Below, one piece after another: positions 55,996 through 64,000 of a DNA stretch of 64,000 nt. Origin of the DNA: Winogradskyella aurantia (GTDB taxonomy: Bacteria > Bacteroidota > Bacteroidia > Flavobacteriales > Flavobacteriaceae); contig NZ_NGJN01000003.1 in assembly GCF_002266855.1 (NCBI RefSeq), positions 310,001 through 374,000 of the forward strand. The letters are read 5' to 3'. Under the pieces are notes generated by a model. It was not told the origin of the DNA. It worked only from the letters and a program-made list of their open reading frames with translations, and made no database searches. Each line of letters starts with the position of its first letter. The first letter of the stretch is position 1. The position numbers and the translations under genes are program-made.

Positions 55996-56565
55996 TTAAT
56001 TCTCAATTTCAAAATCAGCATCCATTTCCAACATCTGAAAGTTTTTAAAGTCCTTATCTGCGTCAAAGCCATTGCCTCTTGTAAAACCAGTGGTTTGTTT
56101 ATAGTAGAAGGGTTCATTGGTAAATACCCATTCTAACTTTTCATTGTAGTATAATTGTTCTGTAAATAGCGTATCACGCTGATGGGTAGCTATAACTACA
56201 TTGCCACGAAGATCTATGATATCCGTATCTGAATAGTAGATAGCATAATTTGATGTAATAGTGGTTTTATTATTCTGCTCATCATATATTTTCAATATAA
56301 TCCCATCTGGAAATTCAGAAAACCTAAAACTGCGATTTGAATAATCAAACATTTTGGGACTCAAAAGATTAGCTAATAATTTAACTGTATCTTTTTCCAA
56401 TTCTGTATATTTCAAATCTATATTCTCCGCTTCGCCTATAGGCTGGTTTTGCAGTATCCCAACCTGTTGAACCTTTTCAAAATCATTCTTGCACGAAAAA
56501 AACAAAGTCACAACTAACGCTGTGACTATGCTTTTTAACTTGTATGAATAATTTTTATTAATCAT
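55996..56565 (-). CDS. lptC: LPS export protein LptC
   Basis: This 189-residue protein has a lipoprotein-type signal (KSIVTALVVTLFFSC) and the LptC beta-jellyroll pattern: DFEKVQQVGILQNQPIGEAE, then ITSNYAIYYSDTDIIDLRGNV, then LFTEQLYYNEKLEWVFTNE. In LptC such strands pass LPS from LptBFG toward LptA. It overlaps the upstream TPR gene by 1 bp and belongs to an envelope gene run. Lipid anchoring in place of a membrane helix is usual in Bacteroidota. Confidence 0.88.
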   Translation of the reverse strand: MINKNYSYKLKSIVTALVVTLFFSCKNDFEKVQQVGILQNQPIGEAENIDLKYTELEKDTVKLLANLLSPKMFDYSNRSFRFSEFPDGIILKIYDEQNNKTTITSNYAIYYSDTDIIDLRGNVVIATHQRDTLFTEQLYYNEKLEWVFTNEPFYYKQTTGFTRGNGFDADKDFKNFQMLEMDADFEIEN

Positions 56566-57926
56566 TAAAGATTAGGTACGGTTATAGTTCTTTGAATCCA
56601 ACAACCGATATTAATTTTTTGTCCTTGATTACCTTCTGTAAAGATATCAGCTCTTTGTGGCGCGCTAGCATTGTAGCTGGCCGCATTTTGAGCAGCTGTC
56701 TTTTTAAGGCGTCCATCTACTCTTCCCGCTTTTTCAGCAGTTTCTGCAGCTAACCAAAATACCGCTCTTTTGTTAAAATTAGAATCGCCACAGTTATTGG
56801 CACTCTTGGCATACATCGAAGCTATACTAAGGTAAGGGGTTCCGTCAGATGGATTGAGTTTTAGCGTTTCCGTATAATATTGTCTGGCCTTTCCATAGCT
56901 TCCCTTTTTCCTAAAGTCGTCCGCAAGTTTTTTATACAACTTCGCCTTTTTTATCGGGTCTGTTTCTAACTGAATAGTTTGATCAAAATATTTTTGCTGA
57001 TCGGTTAAAAGGTACAGGTAGTAAGCCGTATCCGAACTTGGTTCTATGCTATTTTTTTGTTCAACAAGTTTAAGAAATAAGGGCTCCTCTTTACAACCTT
57101 TAGCGTACATTCTATTCATAGCACGTTGTAACCATAAGCCATTGTTTTTGTTTTGTTCAAAATCTTTTTCATACAACGGAATAAGTACTTCGCAGTTAGC
57201 ACGTTGGCCTAAGGTTGAATCCATACTTGAGGACACTTTTTCGAAAGCCTCGAGATTAGCCTCATAATTGTCCTTGTATCTTTGTTCTTTCTTACTTAAC
57301 TCTTGACCAGACTCCTCTTTTTCGACTAATTTATTTAATTTTTCTATATAACCCTTTTCAACACCTTCTATGACTTCCATAACATCATCGTACTTATCAA
57401 ACATCTCCTGAGCCGTTTTTTTACCGTCATCATATAAATTCACAACAAGTGAAAAATATGTGTAGAGTCCTTTAGCACTATCAAAATTAGCCTTATCCTT
57501 AGTGTAGGCATCATCAAACATTTTATACAGCTGCTCGTTGGACATATTCAGCTCTTTCCTAAACTCATAGGCTAATTCTGCTTTTTCGTTCAAGATTTGC
57601 CCAAGCGGATATTTAGAAGGGAAGTGCTCTCTTGACTGATCGTAAAGCAACATAAGGTCTTTTATGAAAGCCACTTTATCGGCCCCTGTAGAATTGTCGA
57701 TTTTATACTCTAAAATATTATCTCCATATGCATAAATCGCCCTATTAAAATTGGGACATTTCTTTCTAACAAGCATCCAAGGTCCATAAGCATCATCGTA
57801 CTTTTTACTTTTAACATAACTGTTAAAAATAGACAAGTTGTTCATGCACTCTTCGTCTTGTTGTGCAAAACCAAAATTGAAACTCACCAAAAGGGCAGCC
57901 AGCATTATCGTAAATCTCGTCTTCAT
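56565..57926 (-). CDS. Secreted tetratricopeptide-repeat protein
   Basis: This 453-residue protein starts with a signal peptide (MKTRFTIMLAALLVSFNFGFAQ). The body is helical with repeats; the clearest TPR unit is LADDFRKKGSYGKARQYYTETLKLNPSDGTPYLS, split here as ADDFRKKGSYGKARQYY and TETLKLNPSDGTPYLS. The C-terminal 60 residues (QRADIFTEGNQGQKINIGCWIQ) are not TPR. It lies between an outer-membrane protein gene and lptC, so a periplasmic envelope-assembly role is plausible but unproven. Confidence 0.8.
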   Translation of the reverse strand: MKTRFTIMLAALLVSFNFGFAQQDEECMNNLSIFNSYVKSKKYDDAYGPWMLVRKKCPNFNRAIYAYGDNILEYKIDNSTGADKVAFIKDLMLLYDQSREHFPSKYPLGQILNEKAELAYEFRKELNMSNEQLYKMFDDAYTKDKANFDSAKGLYTYFSLVVNLYDDGKKTAQEMFDKYDDVMEVIEGVEKGYIEKLNKLVEKEESGQELSKKEQRYKDNYEANLEAFEKVSSSMDSTLGQRANCEVLIPLYEKDFEQNKNNGLWLQRAMNRMYAKGCKEEPLFLKLVEQKNSIEPSSDTAYYLYLLTDQQKYFDQTIQLETDPIKKAKLYKKLADDFRKKGSYGKARQYYTETLKLNPSDGTPYLSIASMYAKSANNCGDSNFNKRAVFWLAAETAEKAGRVDGRLKKTAAQNAASYNASAPQRADIFTEGNQGQKINIGCWIQRTITVPNL

Positions 57927-57942
57927 TTTGTTATTATTATTG

Positions 57943-59268
57943 TTAGTTATACTTTTTTTGTCTAAACCATCTAGAGTTCAAAGATAAACTTAGATTGAAG
58001 TTTATAAAATTCTCTTGTATTAAATTTTGATTTGTGGTTCCTCGCTGTCCAATTTCAAAGCCCAAGTTAGCATTTGAAAATAAGTTACGATTACCAATTG
58101 GTAAACCTAGACCAAAAGATATGCCAAACTCATTTATGGACTCACCTTTTATCACTAATCCTGTATTTGCATAATTAAATCCTGCCCTATAAACTACCCT
58201 TTTAAAATAACCTGAGAAGGCATTATATCGAGGAATAAAAAAACCTCCAATGGACAATTCTGAAGCATTTTCGTAATTGGTAATCTCGTTAGAATATAGA
58301 GGGTTTGAAAACTCACTTGTGTTTTGTAAGGTATATTCTGCACCTACAAACCACTTTTTAGATTCACCAATCCCTGCTCCAAATGAAAGTCTATAAGGTA
58401 AAGTTAAATCTGTATTCTCAAGACCCTGAGCCTCCAGATCAGCCTCTAGCCTAGTAATCTCAATCTCTGCATTTGTAATTAAATTAATGGCAATTGTCGA
58501 AAACGCACGCGCATTTTCAGATGACAGATTACTCTGCGGAGAAAACGTTGCAGTAGTCATTAACTCTAATTTATCGCTTAATGCTGTGCGATAAGCCATA
58601 CCAAAGTTAAAGGTAGCCCCACTTAAATTCGATTTGTTTTCCTCTCTAGTTTGGTATTGAACAACCTGACCATCTGGTGTGTAGGCGACTGCGATTGTAT
58701 AATTTTCTATATTACCAAAATTATAGTTAAAATCAACGCCTAGACTTAACTTTTTAGATATTTGGTAACCAAAACCCGCGAAAACCCTATTTAACCCACC
58801 TTCTCCTCTAAATCTATTAATTAAATCACCATCATTATTGATATCATCTAGTTTATACCCTACAGAAGTATACGGCAATAACCCGAAACCAAAACCAAAT
58901 TTACCAACAGGTATAGATACTGCTAAATAATCAAATATGGCGGTTCCTGTTTCAGCTTCTCCCGAATTACTCTTTAGGTTAGTTTCAGAAAATGTACCAG
59001 CAACAGCAAACTTTACAGGTCTACTTTCATTGTCAAACGGATAGTCCTCAATATTTTTACCGACATAAGCAGCCGGATTTTTGAGATTGATGTGAATACT
59101 GTCAAGATAAACGCTCATACCTCCCATACTACGGTTTTCAACCGTTCCTTTGAATTTTAAGCTTCCTAAGCCGTAAAAGGAATATGGCGAAGCCGTACCC
59201 CTTTGGGCGATAGCACTATAACTTATTAAAAATATACAAACTACAATGAGCTGTTTTATCATTATCAC
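57943..59268 (-). CDS. Outer-membrane beta-barrel protein
   Basis: This 441-residue protein has signal MIKQLIVVCIFLISYSAIAQ (from Met3; Met1 overlaps coaX by 4 bp). Then comes SPYSFYGLGSLKFKGTVENRSMGGM, a start typical of FadL-like outer-membrane proteins of Bacteroidota, given here as SPYSFYGLG and VENRSMGGM. Many amphipathic strands follow (KFGFGFGLLPYTSVGY, LSLGVDFNYNFG). Substrate unknown. The conserved link coaX-barrel-TPR-lptC suggests an envelope role. Confidence 0.8.
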   Translation of the reverse strand: MIMIKQLIVVCIFLISYSAIAQRGTASPYSFYGLGSLKFKGTVENRSMGGMSVYLDSIHINLKNPAAYVGKNIEDYPFDNESRPVKFAVAGTFSETNLKSNSGEAETGTAIFDYLAVSIPVGKFGFGFGLLPYTSVGYKLDDINNDGDLINRFRGEGGLNRVFAGFGYQISKKLSLGVDFNYNFGNIENYTIAVAYTPDGQVVQYQTREENKSNLSGATFNFGMAYRTALSDKLELMTTATFSPQSNLSSENARAFSTIAINLITNAEIEITRLEADLEAQGLENTDLTLPYRLSFGAGIGESKKWFVGAEYTLQNTSEFSNPLYSNEITNYENASELSIGGFFIPRYNAFSGYFKRVVYRAGFNYANTGLVIKGESINEFGISFGLGLPIGNRNLFSNANLGFEIGQRGTTNQNLIQENFINFNLSLSLNSRWFRQKKYN

Positions 59269-59990
59269 GAATTAAAATCAAGAATAAAATTCAAACCCTC
59301 CAGTAGAAAATTTGAACTCGCAAATATGCTATTTTTTAATTGGTTTGACAAAAATTCGGCATCACCACCTGTTAAAATAACTGTTAAATCTTGATATTGA
59401 GACTTATAATGGTCTATAACTCCATCTATCTCCTTTACCAGACCATAAACAACTCCTGAGTGTATAGAGGATGCCGTACTATCACCTATGATGTTCAAAG
59501 GCCGCTGTGTTTCCAATAACGGCAAATTTGCGGTTAAAGTATTCAAGGACTTATAGCGCAGCCTCAAGCCAGGGGAAATAGCACCACCCAGATAGTCATT
59601 ATTCTGGTTAATAAAATCATACGTTACACATGTACCGGCATCAATGATTAAGACATTCTTATTGGGAAATTGATTAACCGAAGCACTTACCAGTGCTATA
59701 CGGTCCACACCTAATGTTTTTGGCGACGCATAAAGATTATTGAACGGTACTTTTGTTAAATGATTTAGCTCTAAAACCCTTAAATCCTCTTTTATGACAG
59801 CAATATTTGATTTTGGCATTCGCCCGACAGAAGAAATGATAACCGCGCTGAGTTCTGGATAGGATTTCTTTGCATTCCTGTATACCTCCATCAATTCACC
59901 CAGAGGGAAACTGGTTTTATATAGCAATCGCTTTTTCTTAAAAACTGCGAGTTTAACAAGGGTATTACCGATATCTAGAATAAGATTCAT
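59265..59990 (-). CDS. coaX: Type III pantothenate kinase
   Basis: This 241-residue acetate/sugar-kinase-fold enzyme phosphorylates pantothenate, the first step to coenzyme A. LILDIGNTLVKLAVF is the phosphate-1 loop, TLGVDRIALVSAS the pantothenate side, LIIDAGTCVTYDFI the phosphate-2 block and GGAISPGLRLRYKSL the type III signature. ATG 59990 is chosen; a TTG six bases upstream is not needed. Confidence 0.95.
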   Translation of the reverse strand: MNLILDIGNTLVKLAVFKKKRLLYKTSFPLGELMEVYRNAKKSYPELSAVIISSVGRMPKSNIAVIKEDLRVLELNHLTKVPFNNLYASPKTLGVDRIALVSASVNQFPNKNVLIIDAGTCVTYDFINQNNDYLGGAISPGLRLRYKSLNTLTANLPLLETQRPLNIIGDSTASSIHSGVVYGLVKEIDGVIDHYKSQYQDLTVILTGGDAEFLSNQLKNSIFASSNFLLEGLNFILDFNS

Positions 59991-60007
59991 AACCAAAGCG
60001 TGAATGG

Positions 60008-60015
60008 CAAATTTA
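60008..60015 (-). promoter_or_regulatory. Candidate -7 box for coaX
   Basis: Minus-strand TAAATTTG (TAnnTTTG) lies 17 bp before the coaX ATG, implying a very short leader. It is divergent from the tRNA-Phe promoter. Confidence 0.4.
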
Positions 60016-60040
60016 TAAAATCAATTTTTACATTTTTCTT

Positions 60041-60072
60041 TTTGTGAATAATAAAAAATGCACATATATTTG
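60041..60072 (+). promoter_or_regulatory. Promoter of tRNA-Phe
   Basis: TTTG at 60041-60044 and TATATTTG at 60065-60072 are separated by 20 bp, matching the Bacteroidota -33/-7 pair exactly. The mature tRNA starts 21 bp after the -7 box. This is the best promoter in the window and supports the clade assignment. Confidence 0.75.
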
Positions 60073-60092
60073 CATCCGCAATTAACGCGACT

Positions 60093-60168
60093 GGTGCCTT
60101 AGCTCAGTTGGTAGAGCAAAGGACTGAAAATCCTTGTGTCCCTGGTTCGATTCCTGGAGGCACCACCA
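60093..60168 (+). tRNA. tRNA-Phe (anticodon GAA)
   Basis: GGTGCCT pairs with AGGCACC. The D arm is GCTC/GAGC, and the anticodon stem AAGGA/TCCTT encloses CTGAAAA, giving anticodon GAA. The T loop is TTCGATT. The mature body is 73 nt with discriminator A, and the 3' CCA is encoded. It has its own promoter and terminator. Confidence 0.96.
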
Positions 60169-60171
60169 TCT

Positions 60172-60201
60172 AAAACCCGATTCAGATGAATCGGGTTTTT
60201 T
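60172..60201 (+). terminator. Terminator of tRNA-Phe
   Basis: AACCCGATTC pairs with GAATCGGGTT around AGAT, followed by a T-run, four bases after the tRNA CCA. Confidence 0.88.
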
Positions 60202-60260
60202 GGTTTAATAACTCAAGATAAAGGCAGAAATAAAATTAAGACTTTCACTAATATAAATAT

Positions 60261-60366
60261 TTTTGGGGTAAAATCCTTTATAATACTCTTTTTAGAAATT
60301 ATACCCCTAATTTTTAAGGGTATAAATGCAACTTTTATCTATTTTTTTATTTTATACCCCTTAAAA
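60261..60366 (+). promoter_or_regulatory. TATACCCC repeat array upstream of glnK
   Basis: Four related half-sites occur: TTGGGGTAAAA (60264-60274, reverse), TATACCCCTAA (from 60300), TTAAGGGTATA (about 60313-60323, reverse; with the previous one it makes the palindrome TATACCC...GGGTATA), and TATACCCCTTAAAAA (from 60353). The last half-site ends just before the predicted -7 box. This fits a binding site for a nitrogen-responsive regulator, but no regulator is known to me for it. Confidence 0.5.
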
Positions 60367-60370
60367 AATA

Positions 60371-60378
60371 TATTTTTG
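60371..60378 (+). promoter_or_regulatory. Candidate -7 box of glnK-amtB
   Basis: TATTTTTG (TAnnTTTG) lies 39 bp before the glnK ATG. The TATACCCCTTAAAAA site occupies the spacer between the -33 and -7 positions, and no TTTG -33 is present, so an activator may be needed. Confidence 0.4.
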
Positions 60379-60417
60379 GCGCTTATTATTATTTTACATT
60401 ATTAAAATACAAATAGA

Positions 60418-60756
60418 ATGAAAAAGGTTGAAGCTATTATCAGAAAGTCAAAGTTTTCTGATGTTAAGGAGGCGCTACACAATGTAGGCGTCAACTTTTT
60501 CTCTTATTGGGACGTCACAGGTTTAGGTAATGAAAAAGAAGGTCACGTCTATCGCGGTGTTACCTACAGTACTAGCGATATTCAACGGCGCTATCTCTCT
60601 ATTGTGGTTAATGACGATTTTGAGGAGGTAACCGTTAAGGCCATATTAGAATCTGCAGCAACCGGTGATGTTGGTGATGGAAAAATTTTCGTTTCGGATA
60701 TTAATGAATGTTACCGCATTAGAACAGGTGAAAAAGGAGGTGAAACACTTAACTAG
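60418..60756 (+). CDS. glnK: P-II nitrogen regulatory protein GlnK
   Basis: This 112-residue trimeric signal protein senses ATP/ADP and 2-oxoglutarate. VEAIIRKSKFSDVKEAL is the P-II start, and the B loop TGDVGDGKIFV and C-terminal YRIRTGEKGGETL bind nucleotide. In the T loop, Tyr50 (YRGVTY) occupies the site uridylylated in E. coli, but the following residues (STSDIQRRYL) differ from the usual VDFLPK. It lies 5 bp before amtB, which it should block when nitrogen is plentiful. Confidence 0.94.
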   Translation: MKKVEAIIRKSKFSDVKEALHNVGVNFFSYWDVTGLGNEKEGHVYRGVTYSTSDIQRRYLSIVVNDDFEEVTVKAILESAATGDVGDGKIFVSDINECYRIRTGEKGGETLN

Positions 60757-60761
60757 ATTTT

Positions 60762-62057
60762 ATGGAAGTTCTTACTACAAATAATGTTTGGATGATGATT
60801 TGTACCGCCTTAGTGTTTTTTATGCACTTAGGTTTTGGGTTATTGGAAATAGGTTTAACGCGACAAAAAAATACCTTGAATATTTTATTCAAAAACATGT
60901 TTATTATCACTGTTGGACTGTTATTATATGCGCTTGTAGGCTTCAACCTGATGTATCCTGGAGATTTCAATGGTATAATTGGCTTCTCAGGATTTGGCTT
61001 AGATTCACCTCTTACCGGTAACGGCAGTTTAGACTTAGATTACAATACGGGGTATACCTACTGGACCGACTTTCTTTTTCAAGGCATGTTCGCTGCAACA
61101 GCTGCAACAATTGTCTCGGGAGCAGTTGCCGAGCGTATAAAAATAGGACCATTCATGATGTTTACCGTACTTTATGTGGGACTTGTATATCCGATAGCGG
61201 GATCTTGGAAATGGGGCGGTGGCTTTTTAGATGCATTAGGATTTTATGATTTTGCGGGTTCTACCTTAGTACATTCCGTGGGTGGATGGGCAGCCTTAGT
61301 CGCTGTATTCCTTCTCGGTTCACGTATAGGTAAATTTAAAGGTGGGGTGTCCAAAGCTATCCCAGGACATAACATCCCAATGGCTACAGCTGGTGTATTA
61401 ATTTTGTGGTTAGGTTGGTTTGGTTTTAATGGTGGATCGGTCTTATCTGCCGACCCTGCAGCAACATCACTAACCTTAGTTACAACCTGTTTAGCTGCAG
61501 CTGCTGGTGGTGTATCTTCCGCTATGGTATCAGCATTTATATACAAGAATTTAGATTTGACCATGTTTCTCAATGGTATTTTAGGTGGTTTGGTAGGCAT
61601 TACCGCAGGAGCAGATGTCATGTCACCAACGGATGCCATCATAATAGGCATAGTCTCAGGAACCCTTATTGTATTTGCTGTTAGCTTAATCGATAAATTA
61701 CGCTTAGATGACCCAGTAGGTGCCATTGCTGTTCATTTAGTATGTGGTATTTGGGGAACTTTAGCTGTTGGGATTTTAGGTTTTAAAGCCGTTACTAATG
61801 ATGCCGGTGAATTCTTAAATGAAAATGGTCAAGTGGTTAGTACATTAGCGGAGGCTGCCAACGACCTTTCTTTCTTACCTCAACTATACGGTGTGCTGGC
61901 CTATGCCGGATTTTGTATAGCGTCTTCATTCCTGATTATTTTTACATTAAAAAAGACGGTTGGAATACGTGTATCAGAACGTGAGGAACTCGAAGGCCTT
62001 GATGCCCATGAACACGGTATGGATGCCTATCCAGACTTTCGTCTCAATGAACATTAA
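60762..62057 (+). CDS. amtB: Ammonium transporter AmtB
   Basis: This 431-residue, eleven-helix inner-membrane channel imports ammonium. The pore His pair is in STLVHSVGGWAALV and GAIAVHLVCGIWGT; FQGMFAATAATIVSGAVAER, split at the family's conserved Ala-rich turn, and FGFNGGS are other signatures. The C-terminal tail (EREELEGLDAHEHG) is the part that meets GlnK. It is translated with glnK. Confidence 0.96.
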   Translation: MEVLTTNNVWMMICTALVFFMHLGFGLLEIGLTRQKNTLNILFKNMFIITVGLLLYALVGFNLMYPGDFNGIIGFSGFGLDSPLTGNGSLDLDYNTGYTYWTDFLFQGMFAATAATIVSGAVAERIKIGPFMMFTVLYVGLVYPIAGSWKWGGGFLDALGFYDFAGSTLVHSVGGWAALVAVFLLGSRIGKFKGGVSKAIPGHNIPMATAGVLILWLGWFGFNGGSVLSADPAATSLTLVTTCLAAAAGGVSSAMVSAFIYKNLDLTMFLNGILGGLVGITAGADVMSPTDAIIIGIVSGTLIVFAVSLIDKLRLDDPVGAIAVHLVCGIWGTLAVGILGFKAVTNDAGEFLNENGQVVSTLAEAANDLSFLPQLYGVLAYAGFCIASSFLIIFTLKKTVGIRVSEREELEGLDAHEHGMDAYPDFRLNEH

Positions 62058-62078
62058 CAAAACTAAATCTATAAATAA

Positions 62079-62112
62079 AAAACCCTCATTGCTCTGCGTT
62101 GAGGGATTTTTA
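62079..62112. terminator. Bidirectional terminator between amtB and ppc
   Basis: CCCTCA (62083-62088) pairs with TGAGGG (62100-62105), with an A-run before and T-run after. It lies 22 bp after amtB and 20 bp from the ppc stop on the other strand. Confidence 0.75.
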
Positions 62113-62131
62113 TTCTTATATCAAAATAAGG

Positions 62132-64000
62132 TTATGCAGAATTACGACTTGCATTAATATTTCCGAATAAAGATCTTGTAACCATCTTTTCAAAAACAGT
62201 AATCTTTTCTTGGTCTTTTACCTCTGCTCCTTCTAGCTCTTGCATTTTCTTTAAAGCATATTGCTGAATGGTAAGTAAGGGCAAAACAATAGATTCCCGC
62301 ACGGCAATTGAAGCCTTGGCTACCGGTTCATCTTCCATTAATTCCTTAAATCCGGTCAGTTTCAGTATCAGACGTTTTGTGGTTTGGTACTCTTCATAAA
62401 TCAATTTCCAAAAGTCTCCAAACTCTGGGTCATCTGCCATATATCTCGTTAAGCTGAAAAAAGATTTTGATAAGGACATCATGCTATTGGCAATCAAGGT
62501 TCGAAAAAACCTTGAGTTCTGGAACAAGTGCTGTACCTTTTCAAATTCACCATTATCCTCGTAATGCTTTAAAGCAGTACCAACACCATAAAAGCCCGGT
62601 ACATTTTGTTTTAACTGACTCCATGATCCCACAAAAGGAATAGCCCTTAAATCCTTAAAGTTTAATCCCTCTGACTTACCCCGCTTAGATGGACGACTTC
62701 CTATATTTGTTTTTGCATAATATTTTAGGGTGCTCATATGTTCTAGATATGGCATAAACTTTGGATGATTTTTAAAATCGACATAGGTCTGATAACTTAA
62801 TTTTGCCAAATTATCCATTACCGTTCTATCATTCGGTTCCATTTCAAGATTCTTATCATTTAGGCGGTTCATAATACCCGAACTTATAAGTTGTTCCATA
62901 TTATATTGAGAAGAGTCTAGGGTACCAAAATTAGAACTTATGGTCTGTCCCTGAATGGTGAGTTGAATTTCCTTATCTTCAATAGTAGGACCTAAGGATG
63001 CGTAAAACTGATGGGTTTTTCCACCGCCACGTGCTGGTGGACCACCTCTACCATCAAAAAATATGACATCAATCTGATATTTCCTAGAAAGTGCCGTTAA
63101 GGCTTCCTTGGCCCTAAAAATTCCCCAATTGGCCATGAGGTAACCACCGTCTTTCGTGCCATCACTAAAACCTAACATTATGGTTTGCCTATTTCCCCGA
63201 TTCTCTAAATGTTTTCTGTAATGCGAATTAGTATATAACTCCTCCATTACTCCAGGTGCTGCCTCTAAGTCTGTAACTGTTTCAAACAAAGGAACCACAT
63301 CCGCAGTTAACTCATCATGGAACGCTACAATCTTGAGCATAGCAAATAATTGTAATACATTGAGGGTAGTCTGGTTGTTACTAATAATATATCGGCTACA
63401 GGCTATTTCACCGTTAGTCTCCTGAATAGATTTCATAGCCTTTATCGTTTCCGTAATATTTACAGCCTGTTCATTTTTGAAAACCATAGTACCGATAGAA
63501 CCTTTAATCCCAGCCAGATGATCCTTCTGTTTTTGAAGGGACAGATTGAAGAAATCCTTAGGAAACAGGTCACTTCCACTTTCAATAAGTTCGGAAACCA
63601 ACGTCCTAAACATACTATCATGTACTCGGCTATCCTGTCTTATATCCAAGCTTGCAAAATGATACCCAAATAAAGTGGTCTTGTTGATTAGTGAGGTTAC
63701 TTTATCAACGAATAAGGATTGATGCTCTGCCTCTAGTATGTCTCTAATTTCAAACAACTCCTTTCTAAATTCGTCCAGTGCAATTTGGTCATCCTTATAC
63801 AATAAGGTATTGTGCAAACGATGATTTAAGGTTATCACGCGTTCCCTAATACCTTTAAAGGTTAATCGCCTTCTCAAATATTTTACATCCTTTATGTAAT
63901 TCTTAATTATGGATTCTTTGAGCTTTTTAGCTACATTGAGTGTAATTTGTGGCGTTACAAAAGGATTTCCGTCCCTGTCTCCTCCAGGCCAAAACCCAAT
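62132..64000 (-). CDS. ppc: Phosphoenolpyruvate carboxylase, C-terminal part (cut by window edge)
   Basis: The frame is open to the last base, so the N-terminal part lies outside; 622 codons are visible. It begins in the conserved GFWPGGDRDGNPFVT block. The glycine-rich loop is FFDGRGGPPARGGG, GSRPSKRG matches the substrate-binding SRPxxR motif, and the end NINASRNSA stands for the usual GxRNTG. The enzyme carboxylates PEP to oxaloacetate to refill the TCA cycle. An internal TTG near 63877 is not the start. Confidence 0.95.
   Translation of the reverse strand: MGFWPGGDRDGNPFVTPQITLNVAKKLKESIIKNYIKDVKYLRRRLTFKGIRERVITLNHRLHNTLLYKDDQIALDEFRKELFEIRDILEAEHQSLFVDKVTSLINKTTLFGYHFASLDIRQDSRVHDSMFRTLVSELIESGSDLFPKDFFNLSLQKQKDHLAGIKGSIGTMVFKNEQAVNITETIKAMKSIQETNGEIACSRYIISNNQTTLNVLQLFAMLKIVAFHDELTADVVPLFETVTDLEAAPGVMEELYTNSHYRKHLENRGNRQTIMLGFSDGTKDGGYLMANWGIFRAKEALTALSRKYQIDVIFFDGRGGPPARGGGKTHQFYASLGPTIEDKEIQLTIQGQTISSNFGTLDSSQYNMEQLISSGIMNRLNDKNLEMEPNDRTVMDNLAKLSYQTYVDFKNHPKFMPYLEHMSTLKYYAKTNIGSRPSKRGKSEGLNFKDLRAIPFVGSWSQLKQNVPGFYGVGTALKHYEDNGEFEKVQHLFQNSRFFRTLIANSMMSLSKSFFSLTRYMADDPEFGDFWKLIYEEYQTTKRLILKLTGFKELMEDEPVAKASIAVRESIVLPLLTIQQYALKKMQELEGAEVKDQEKITVFEKMVTRSLFGNINASRNSA

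Overview
The window is chromosomal DNA of a member of the Bacteroidota, almost certainly a Flavobacteriaceae. The supporting signs are AT-rich DNA, two large secreted proteins with type IX secretion (T9SS) C-terminal sorting domains, TAnnTTTG-type -7 promoter boxes, few Shine-Dalgarno sequences, a Bacteroidota-style division (dcw) cluster, an FtsZ with a very long tail, and a degradative-class HMG-CoA reductase beside a GHMP kinase. No phage, transposase, integrase or CRISPR array was seen.

Layout. 1-5125 (minus): surface-polysaccharide sugar nucleotide genes (two NAD-dependent epimerases, one cut by the window edge; gmd and fcl for GDP-L-fucose), a tandem DUF2061 membrane protein and a four-helix-bundle protein, with octanucleotide repeat arrays. 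5377-12366 (plus): two adjacent T9SS-exported proteins sharing a C-terminal module of about 450 residues. 12562-14950 (plus): an unusual cassette of a 53-residue secreted peptide precursor, an HPr-kinase-like protein and a nucleotidyltransferase-fold protein, followed by an outer-membrane barrel protein. 15971-16368: a 97-bp tandem triplication next to tRNA-Arg. 16401-32794 (minus): yqeY and the division/murein cluster mraZ-rsmH-ftsL-ftsI-murE-mraY-murD-ftsW-murG-murC-ftsQ-ftsA-ftsZ, tightly packed with many overlapping ends and preceded by a repeat array that matches known MraZ operators.

33082-43616 is mainly plus-strand housekeeping genes (alpha/beta hydrolase, engB, surE, lpxB, NlpC/P60 lipoprotein, comEC), interrupted by a minus-strand ABC permease and a tail-specific protease. 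43625-49780 (minus) holds a thioredoxin-like protein and a peptide-use group: two POT transporters and a DPP-IV-type peptidase. 49929-52168 (plus) is a mevalonate-pathway pair. 52235-59990 (minus) is an envelope group: PpiD/SurA-like foldase, CNNM/CBS protein, small membrane protein, LptC, TPR protein, outer-membrane protein and CoaX. 60093-62057 (plus) has tRNA-Phe and glnK-amtB behind a palindromic upstream array. A 5'-truncated ppc (minus) runs off the right edge.

The most unusual part is the peptide/kinase/nucleotidyltransferase cassette, which resembles a peptide-modification locus but lacks recognisable cyclases, proteases or exporters. The clearest regulatory find is the helically phased AAAGTGG array before mraZ, followed by the TATACCCC sites before glnK.
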